NCBI RefSeq assembly: GCF_900323545.1
Contig: NZ_OOHN01000008.1
Span: forward strand, 2,118,609 to 2,182,608
DNA length: 64,000 nt
DNA from: Actinomyces sp. Marseille-P3109
GTDB taxonomy: Bacteria > Actinomycetota > Actinomycetes > Actinomycetales > Actinomycetaceae
Direction: 5' to 3'
A program made the translations under genes and the position numbers. Each line of letters starts with the position of its first letter. Within the stretch, counting starts at the first letter, position 1. The notes under the pieces were generated by a model. It was given only the letters and a program-made list of their open reading frames with translations, was not told the DNA's origin and did no database searches. Positions 58,451-64,000 of the stretch are shown in pieces.

Positions 58451-59260
58451 ATGCGCCTGGCCACCTGGAACGTCAACTCCGTCCGCACCCGCGTCGACCG
58501 CGTCCTGGCCTTCTTGGAGCGGGAGAACATCGACGCCCTGGCCATGCAGGAGATCAAGTGCCGACCAGACCAGTTCCCGGTCGAGCCCTTCGAGACAGCC
58601 GGCTATCAGCTGGCGATCCACGGCCTCAACCAGTGGAACGGGGTGGCGATCGCCTCACGTGTCGGACTCGACGACGTCGTCACCTCCTTCCCCGGTCAAC
58701 CCGGGTGGGCCACCGGGCCCGAGACCGAGCCGACCGTTGAGGCCCGGGCTCTCGGGGCGACGGTGGGCACGGCGTCGGGGGCGACTCCGGTGCGCCTGTG
58801 GAGCCTGTACGTGCCCAACGGCCGCGAGCTCACCCACCCGCACTACACGTACAAGCTGGACTGGCTGCGGGTCCTGTGCGACGACGTCGCCACCTGGCTG
58901 GAGGCCGAGCCCGACCTGCCGCTGGCGCTGGTGGGCGACTGGAACGTGGCGCCGAGGGACGAGGACGTGTGGGACATGAGCGCCTTCGAGGGCGCCACCC
59001 ACGTCTCAGAGCCGGAGCGGGAGGCCTTCACCGCCTTCGCCGAGGCGGGCATGCACGAGGTCACGCGCGAGCGGGTCACCAACTACACGTACTGGGACTA
59101 CCAGAAACTGCGCTTCCCGAGGAACGAGGGCATGCGCATCGACTTCGTCTACGCCTCGCCGGCCCTGGCGGATCGGGTCACCGGCGCCGCCATCGACCGC
59201 AACGAGCGCAAGGGCAAGGGCGCCTCCGACCACGTCCCCGTCATCGTCGAGGTCGACTGA
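58451..59260 (+). CDS. xthA: Exodeoxyribonuclease III (AP endonuclease)
   Basis: 269 aa of the exonuclease III/AP endonuclease family acting in base-excision repair. MRLATWNVNSVRTRVDRVL, QEIKC (metal Glu), VPNGRELTHPHYTYKL, GDWNVAPRDEDVW and GMRIDFVYASPAL with the final SDHVPV are all present. Start at ATG 58451 gives the exact family N-terminus. Confidence 0.95.
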   Translation: MRLATWNVNSVRTRVDRVLAFLERENIDALAMQEIKCRPDQFPVEPFETAGYQLAIHGLNQWNGVAIASRVGLDDVVTSFPGQPGWATGPETEPTVEARALGATVGTASGATPVRLWSLYVPNGRELTHPHYTYKLDWLRVLCDDVATWLEAEPDLPLALVGDWNVAPRDEDVWDMSAFEGATHVSEPEREAFTAFAEAGMHEVTRERVTNYTYWDYQKLRFPRNEGMRIDFVYASPALADRVTGAAIDRNERKGKGASDHVPVIVEVD

Positions 59261-59431
59261 GGCCGCGGAGCACGAGCGGAAGAACGGACAGAGAGCCGGT
59301 GCGTGGCCAGCACACTGCCGCAGGACGACTGACACCCAGGCTGGCAGAACTCAATCGACAAATCAGCCAAAATAATTTGTGAATAATTATGTGAAAATGA
59401 AGTCTTGCATCCCTTAGAACCTAGATATATC

Positions 59432-59446
59432 GGACATATTATGTCC
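59432..59446. promoter_or_regulatory. Palindrome immediately before the NPCBM-like lipoprotein gene
   Basis: GGACATA-T-TATGTCC, perfect 7-bp arms, ends two bases before the ATG at 59449 and takes the place of a ribosome-binding site within locally AT-rich DNA. It could be an operator, or the mRNA could be leaderless. Confidence 0.5.
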
Positions 59447-59448
59447 AT

Positions 59449-60108
59449 ATGAAATATTCGACGTGGTCTGTCAGTCGGCGCACAGCCCTCACCCTCTCCT
59501 CCTTCGCGGCACTCACCCTGGTGGCCTGCTCGGGACAGCCCACCACCTCCGACCCCACCCCACAGCCAACGACCCCCCCCCCCTCCTCCACAGCCAGCAC
59601 CACAGCAACCGCCCCGTCAGCACCGTCGACGAGCTTCACCGACAACAGACCACCCTCGGGACCGACGTCCGCCACCGGGGCGCCAGTGAACACCCAAGGG
59701 CGCGACCTGACACTAGATGATTTCTTCGAGCCGCCAACAAAACTCAGGCAAGACCTTTTCAACGTGGCCACCACTAGCGACACGAACGGCATCGGAGCAG
59801 ACCTGGAGGGGAGCCAGGGCGTGCAGGCCGAGCTCCGACTGGAGAATCGATTCCGGAAGCTCACCTTTAAAGCCGGACAGGCGAATACCTCAAAGTCCTC
59901 AGACCTCATCCTGCGAGTAGGTATCTACAAAGACGGCAAGAACGACCAGCTCATCGACATCCCCTTCAACGAAGTTAAGCCGGTCGAGGTTGACGTCTCG
60001 AACGTCAATGCACTAAGGATCGACCTCCTTCCCCTGACACAGGAAGGAAAAAGTCACTACGGGCCAGGCTCCATCACCGGAGTCATGTTCGACATGAGGC
60101 TCGAGTAA
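59449..60108 (+). CDS. Lipoprotein with NPCBM-like domain
   Basis: 219 aa. Signal peptide (MKYSTWSVSRRTALTLSSF...) with lipobox LTLVAC, then a Thr/Ser/Pro-rich linker (~30-90) and a beta-sandwich-like domain: FRKLTFKAGQANTSKSSDLILRVGIYKDGKNDQ and VEVDVSNVNALRIDLLPL match the NPCBM/NEW2 carbohydrate-binding pattern. The base composition of the second half is lower in GC than average. It lies 14 bp before the next envelope gene, so they may be co-transcribed. Confidence 0.75.
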   Translation: MKYSTWSVSRRTALTLSSFAALTLVACSGQPTTSDPTPQPTTPPPSSTASTTATAPSAPSTSFTDNRPPSGPTSATGAPVNTQGRDLTLDDFFEPPTKLRQDLFNVATTSDTNGIGADLEGSQGVQAELRLENRFRKLTFKAGQANTSKSSDLILRVGIYKDGKNDQLIDIPFNEVKPVEVDVSNVNALRIDLLPLTQEGKSHYGPGSITGVMFDMRLE

Positions 60109-60122
60109 CAGGAACCGGCGGA

Positions 60123-60995
60123 ATGAAGATCTTCAGATCCAAAGCCGAACACGCATCAGATGAACCGCGCTTCTTCACGGAACAGGAGTCCAGGGCCGCC
60201 ACTGTCGAGCAGGCAAAAGACAGCAAACGAGGCGTGAGGGCTACCATTATCAACATTGCGCTAACCGCAGTGATCGGCATCGCATCACTTGCTATCGCCT
60301 GGCTGACGTACTCCCTCCAGACCGAGCAGTCCTCGCCCACCTCCCTCCAGCCCTCACCTTCTGATCACTTCCCCACCTCACCCGCCACGGAACCTCGCCC
60401 CGCCTCGACGACTGAGAGCTCCGCGCAAACAGGCTCATCAGCGTCGGGCTGCTACGACGGCGACACTCCGACACCGTGCGGCTCGCCGCACTCCCGGGAG
60501 GTATTCGCCAAACCAGACGGCGCATCCTGTGATGAGGGCGCGCTTGTCCTCCACATGGGCGGGGTCCCCGGCATCGATCTCCTCGCCTCCGGTATCGACA
60601 TCGAGCCCCTTGAGAACACGGACGACCTGTGCGTCGTCGAGAAGCGGTCCGGGATGCCGAGCGTCTCACTCAAGGACATCTGGACGGTCGACAATGACCA
60701 CAACGGTTACAAGGACGGCGGCGAGTTCCGTCGGTGCCTCAACCGTCAAGGACAGCAGGTCTCCTGCGATACCGAGCACGCCTCCGAGGAGTTCTTCGAC
60801 GCACCGATCGACGTCGACTGCTTCAAGAAGTACGAGGAGTTCTCCGGGCGCCCGGTCGACCGCAGTATCCGAATAGCCCCGGACACCAGAGACAACCACA
60901 TCATCTGCCGTGCAGAGGTGCAGGTGAGCACCGACAGGCTGACCGCATCGGTCCGCGACCTGGAGAACGCCTCCCTCCCCATCAAGCAGAGCTAG
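60123..60995 (+). CDS. Septum_form-like membrane protein
   Basis: 290 aa. A short cytoplasmic start, one membrane helix (ATIINIALTAVIGIASLAIAWLTY), a Ser/Pro/Thr linker, and an outside domain with two C-x-x-x-H-x-x-E modules: PCGSPHSREVFA and VSCDTEHASEEFF, plus CFKKYEEFSG. These resemble the actinobacterial Septum_form (PF13845) family. The role is otherwise unknown. Its last four bases overlap the end of a convergent regulator gene. Confidence 0.72.
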   Translation: MKIFRSKAEHASDEPRFFTEQESRAATVEQAKDSKRGVRATIINIALTAVIGIASLAIAWLTYSLQTEQSSPTSLQPSPSDHFPTSPATEPRPASTTESSAQTGSSASGCYDGDTPTPCGSPHSREVFAKPDGASCDEGALVLHMGGVPGIDLLASGIDIEPLENTDDLCVVEKRSGMPSVSLKDIWTVDNDHNGYKDGGEFRRCLNRQGQQVSCDTEHASEEFFDAPIDVDCFKKYEEFSGRPVDRSIRIAPDTRDNHIICRAEVQVSTDRLTASVRDLENASLPIKQS

Positions 60996-61867
60996 CAGGA
61001 GGCCTGGGCGGAAAGGAGACTCAGCGCCTTGCGCGAGGAGTCGTCTCGAGGCGTGTACACCTCGAGACGGTGATCGGGACTGTCCGGTTGAAGCCAGATC
61101 TGGTAATCGACATCCACGCGGCCGACATCCGGGTGGCTCAGATCCATCGGGCCGGTGGTGCAGTCGGCGACTCCGCCGGAGGACCACAGCCCGGCGAAGA
61201 CCTGGCTGTGCATGACGAGCTCTCCGATGAGCCCGGCCAACTGCGCGTCCATGGGATGCGCGCCAGCGGTCAGACGCAGGTAGCCCACGTGGATACGCGC
61301 CAGGTAGTCCCAGTTGCGGTACAGGCTGCGGTGCACGGGGTCCAGGAAGAACATCCGCGGAATGGATGGCCTGGTGTCAGGATCGCGCGGCGAGTCTTCA
61401 TCCAGGTGCGGAGCCAGCAGAGCATGCCCGGTCCGATTCCAGGCCAGCACATCTCCTCGCCGCCCCAGCAGGATCGCCGGGACACTCTCGCCCAACGCAT
61501 GCAGCAACGCGAGCACATGGGAGCCGGGCTCCTCCTCATCCGGCGTCTCCAGCCGGGACAGGGCGGGACCGCGGGCGAGGTTGTGCAGGTGCGCCGTCTC
61601 GGTATCGTCGAGATGAAGGACCCGAGCCAGGGCATCAAGCACCTGGGCGGAGACGCGACCCGCCTGCCCCTGCTCAAGGCGGGTGTAGTAGCCCGCGCTC
61701 AGCCCGGCCAGCTGGGCCAGCTCCTCACGCCGCAGCCCCGGGACGCGTCGAGGAGTTCCGTACGAGCTCAAACCGAGGGCCTGAGGGGTCACCCCGTCTC
61801 GACGAGTCCTCAGGAACGCTCCCAGCGTCTCGCCGGAGACCCCCGCCGCGGCCACCACTGTCTCCAC
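60992..61867 (-). CDS. XRE-type regulator with MmyB-like ligand domain
   Basis: 291 aa. N-terminal helix-turn-helix: RRVPGLRREELAQLAGLSAGYYTRLEQGQ is the hallmark of the MmyB/XRE group. The C-terminal ~180 residues (VPAILLGRRGDVLAWNRTGHALLAPHL, ARIHVGYLRLTAGAHPMDAQLAGLIGEL, FAGLWSSGGVADCTTGPMDLSHPDVG) are the MmyB-like PAS-related domain that binds a hydrophobic ligand. It is divergent from an MFS exporter gene, the usual arrangement for a regulator and its efflux target. Confidence 0.9.
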   Translation of the reverse strand: METVVAAAGVSGETLGAFLRTRRDGVTPQALGLSSYGTPRRVPGLRREELAQLAGLSAGYYTRLEQGQAGRVSAQVLDALARVLHLDDTETAHLHNLARGPALSRLETPDEEEPGSHVLALLHALGESVPAILLGRRGDVLAWNRTGHALLAPHLDEDSPRDPDTRPSIPRMFFLDPVHRSLYRNWDYLARIHVGYLRLTAGAHPMDAQLAGLIGELVMHSQVFAGLWSSGGVADCTTGPMDLSHPDVGRVDVDYQIWLQPDSPDHRLEVYTPRDDSSRKALSLLSAQASC

Positions 61868-61921
61868 GCTGCCTCCCCGTCATCACCACTTGCAGGTAAT
61901 CCTTGGCCGATGTCCTTCTCA

Positions 61922-61968
61922 GGGTAGGCACCCATCAACTATCGCGCCTATCCCTGCCGGGTGTACCC
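61922..61968. promoter_or_regulatory. Candidate operators between MmyB-type regulator and MFS exporter
   Basis: GGGTAGGCACCC (61922-61933) and GGGTGTACCC (61959-61968) are two palindromes with GGGT/ACCC arms, 26 bp apart, in the 140-bp divergent region. Likely binding sites for the neighbouring regulator; inferred only. Confidence 0.45.
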
Positions 61969-62007
61969 GCCCCAGGGAACTGGCTGCCTGGATTGGTAAC
62001 TCCGAGC

Positions 62008-63507
62008 ATGATGAACATGGATACGCAGGCTCACTCTCCCGCAGCATCCAGCTCCTTCGACGACGTCGACCATGTCCCACGACGCGCCTGGCTCGGTCTG
62101 CTCGTGGTGCTCGGCCCGGTGCTGCTGGTCTCCATGGACGGTTCGGTGCTGTTCCTGGCGATGCCCACCATCACCCGGTCCCTGGGGCCCAGCGCCGATC
62201 AGGCGCTGTGGATCCTTGACATCTACGGTTTCGCCGTCAGCTCGCTGCTCATCACCTTCGGCAGCCTCGGAGACCGCTACGGGCGCCTGAGGTTCCTGAT
62301 CGGCGGCGCCCTCGTTTTCGGTGCCGGCTCGACCCTGGCCGCCCTGTCCGCGTCCCCGGGCTGGCTGATCGTCTCGCGCGCGATGATGGGCCTGGGAGGA
62401 TCAACGCTCCTGCCCTCCGGGCTCGCGGTGCTCAGCGAGCTGTTCGCCAGCCCCCGCCTGCGGTCCCGGGCGATCGGGATCTTCGCGGCCACCTTTGCCG
62501 CGGGCTTCGCCATCGGCCCTGTCATCGGGGGACTGCTGCTGAGCCGCTTCTTCTGGGGCTCAGTGTTTCTCATCAACCTGCCCGTCGTCGCGATCTTTCT
62601 ACTCACTGCGCCATTCGTGCTGCGCGAGGTGAGAGCCACCCGTCCCGGCACTGTCGACCTCCCCAGCATCGGACTGTCCGCCTCGGGCATGTTCCTAGCC
62701 GTCTACGCCGTCAAGCGGGCGGCGGCCTACGGCCCGTCTCCTCTGGTCGCTGTATCAGCAGCTGCGGGGGCCGGCTTGCTGACCTGGTTCCTCATGAGAC
62801 AGCGCCGACTGGAGCACCCTCTGGTCGACGTCGACCTGTTCAAGGGCCGGGTCTTCACCATCGCCATCCTTACCGGTGTGATCTCCCTAGTCGTGTGGTC
62901 CGCAGCGGCCTACCTGAGCGGCGTCTACCTGCAGTCCGTCCTGGGACTGTCCGTCCTGGCCGCCGCCCTGCTGGCCCTTCCCGGTGCGGTCGTCCTGACA
63001 GCCACCTGCGTCCTGACTCCCGCACTGGCGGACCGGATCGGGCAGCGCCGGGCACTGCTCACCTGCCATATCGCCATGGCGGCAGGTCTCGCTCTGCTCC
63101 TGGCCACTCGTGTCACCGAAGGCGTCGGCTGGTTCATGACCTCCACCGTCGTCGCAGGGCTCGGCTACGGGATCTCCTTCTCCCTGGTGGCCGACACCGC
63201 CGTCGGGGCTGTTCCCACAGAGCGGGCCGGAGCCGCCGGTGCGATCGCCGAGACCTCCAACGAGGTCGGGAACGCTCTGGGCATCGCTCTGCTCGGTTCG
63301 ACGGCGACCTTCGTGTTCCGTCTTCGCGGCCCCGGCGTGGCTCCCACTCTCGGGGAGACGCTCGACGTCGGAGCGACCTCCTCCGCCATCAACCAGGCGA
63401 AGGAGGCCTTCGTTGACGGGTTTCACCTGGCCGTGGCCCTGGCCGTACTCCTGTGCGCGGGCCTGGGCACCCTCGCCTTCAGATGGCTGCCTCACCCCGG
63501 AGAGTAG
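62008..63507 (+). CDS. MFS drug exporter, DHA2 (14-TM) type
   Basis: 499 aa with about 14 membrane helices. The segment VSMDGSVLFLAMPTITRSLGPSADQALWILDIYGFAVSSLLITFGSLGDRYGRLR corresponds to helices 1-3 with motif A (GSLGDRYGR) and motif D1-like MDGSVL of QacA/SmvA exporters; LMRQRRLEHPLVDVDLF is the typical central loop. Likely a proton-driven exporter of cationic or hydrophobic compounds. Start: ATG 62008 (MMNMD), with 62011 and 62017 as alternatives. Divergent from its presumed regulator. Confidence 0.9.
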   Translation: MMNMDTQAHSPAASSSFDDVDHVPRRAWLGLLVVLGPVLLVSMDGSVLFLAMPTITRSLGPSADQALWILDIYGFAVSSLLITFGSLGDRYGRLRFLIGGALVFGAGSTLAALSASPGWLIVSRAMMGLGGSTLLPSGLAVLSELFASPRLRSRAIGIFAATFAAGFAIGPVIGGLLLSRFFWGSVFLINLPVVAIFLLTAPFVLREVRATRPGTVDLPSIGLSASGMFLAVYAVKRAAAYGPSPLVAVSAAAGAGLLTWFLMRQRRLEHPLVDVDLFKGRVFTIAILTGVISLVVWSAAAYLSGVYLQSVLGLSVLAAALLALPGAVVLTATCVLTPALADRIGQRRALLTCHIAMAAGLALLLATRVTEGVGWFMTSTVVAGLGYGISFSLVADTAVGAVPTERAGAAGAIAETSNEVGNALGIALLGSTATFVFRLRGPGVAPTLGETLDVGATSSAINQAKEAFVDGFHLAVALAVLLCAGLGTLAFRWLPHPGE

Positions 63508-63571
63508 GTCGACATCGCCACTGCAATAACCCCATCATGATGGGAACGACTTAAGAAAGATATTCGTATTC

Positions 63572-63817
63572 TCATGTCAGCCACGACGGTGAGTATCCAG
63601 ACAAATAAGACCAAAGCCCTAGGAGAATACTCCCCATCCCGGCAAAGAGGCCTAAAACACGCGCCCGCGACAGGCCCCTAAAATCACCCCCACCACCCAG
63701 ATCCACCAATGACGTCAACGCTTCATGCGACCCATAAAATATATTATCCCATTCGGTCGGAGCCAAATAATTCCCTCTTTCCGTCGCGTCAGACTCCGGA
63801 TTCACAGCAGAACTCAC
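63572..63817 (-). CDS. Small membrane protein, low GC
   Basis: 81 aa, unknown. A polar N-terminus (NPESDATERGNYLAPTEWDNIFYGSHEALTSL) and one hydrophobic segment (VLGLFAGMGSILLGLWSYL) near the C-terminus. The region is AT-richer than the average. It is divergent from the next lipoprotein gene with 25 bp between starts, which is very short for two promoters. Confidence 0.5.
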   Translation of the reverse strand: MSSAVNPESDATERGNYLAPTEWDNIFYGSHEALTSLVDLGGGGDFRGLSRARVLGLFAGMGSILLGLWSYLSGYSPSWLT

Positions 63818-63842
63818 TGACCAGCGTCGCTATTCTCGCGCC

Positions 63843-64000
63843 ATGAGCTCCTCACAACTCTCTCCGATGCGTCGAACCGTCATCGCCCTCATTCCCGTCT
63901 CCGTCCTGTCCCTGGCCGCCTGCGGCAGTCTGCCCTTCGTTTCCGCCCCGGAGTCCACCTCCGCGGCCCCGGAGGCGACGACCGCCTCCGCCTCTGCGGC
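63843..64000 (+). CDS. Lipoprotein, start only (runs off right edge)
   Basis: First 52 residues of a lipoprotein: MSSSQLSPMRRTVIALIPVS then LSLAACGS with lipobox cysteine near residue 27, followed by a Ser/Ala/Thr/Pro-rich linker. The mature domain lies outside the window, so the function cannot be assigned. Confidence 0.8.
   Translation, partial: MSSSQLSPMRRTVIALIPVSVLSLAACGSLPFVSAPESTSAAPEATTASASA

Overview
This 64 kb window is high-GC DNA, densely coded on both strands, with GTG starts, ATGA overlaps between genes and few U-tract terminators. Gene content and protein style point to a facultative oral-type actinobacterium of the Actinomyces group (for example the A. naeslundii/oris complex). 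This is an inference, because the window has no rRNA or other marker gene. I saw no tRNA, rRNA, CRISPR array, transposase or integrase.

Layout. 1-3.0 kb: a fructose PTS operon (DeoR regulator, 1-phosphofructokinase, fructose EIIA/EIIB running off the left edge) read leftward from a region with repeated operator-like decamers. 3.2-8.3 kb: two tandem cell-wall-anchored 5'-nucleotidase-like proteins; the upstream copy has lost its metal-binding and substrate residues. 8.7-14.2 kb: NADP-glutamate dehydrogenase, a methyltransferase, an epimerase pseudogene broken at a 33-bp inverted repeat, a four-helix membrane protein and a phosphatidylcholine-synthase-like enzyme. 14.4-18.4 kb: a 1307-aa protein with 14 WD40 repeats and a very long disordered region. 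19.3-32.7 kb: purine genes purL, purQ, purS, purC and purD, interleaved with a GT4 glycosyltransferase, an ArsR/SRPBCC/TfoX-N/DUF2461 operon and two Ser/Ala-rich membrane proteins coupled to purC. 33.2-39.0 kb: VOC and AraC proteins and accessory membrane proteins, including a clearly low-GC gene. Two diverged copies of an uncharacterised palindromic intergenic element occur at 32.8-33.2 and 39.2-39.5 kb.

40-42 kb: GTP-dependent PEP carboxykinase. 42-48.3 kb: a tandem array of six LppM-like envelope proteins, two lipoproteins and four signal-peptide proteins with a C-terminal membrane anchor, most with long Pro/Gln/Gly/Tyr-rich tails. 48.3-49.6 kb: purA. 49.7-53.9 kb: a CUT1-type sugar ABC importer (binding protein, two permeases, no ATPase) with a YesL-like protein. 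54.3-59.3 kb: class II fructose-bisphosphate aldolase, a TrmH-family methyltransferase, pyrE, thiol peroxidase, a short-chain dehydrogenase and exonuclease III. 59.4-64 kb: envelope proteins (NPCBM-like lipoprotein, Septum_form-like protein), a divergent MmyB-type regulator/MFS exporter pair, a small membrane protein and the start of another lipoprotein.

Together the metabolic genes cover sugar uptake and glycolysis/gluconeogenesis (fructose PTS, sugar ABC importer, aldolase, PEPCK), purine synthesis and possible extracellular nucleotide salvage. The parts most worth a closer look are the six-gene LppM array, the active/degenerate nucleotidase pair, the two-copy palindromic element and the fold-back lesion in the epimerase gene.
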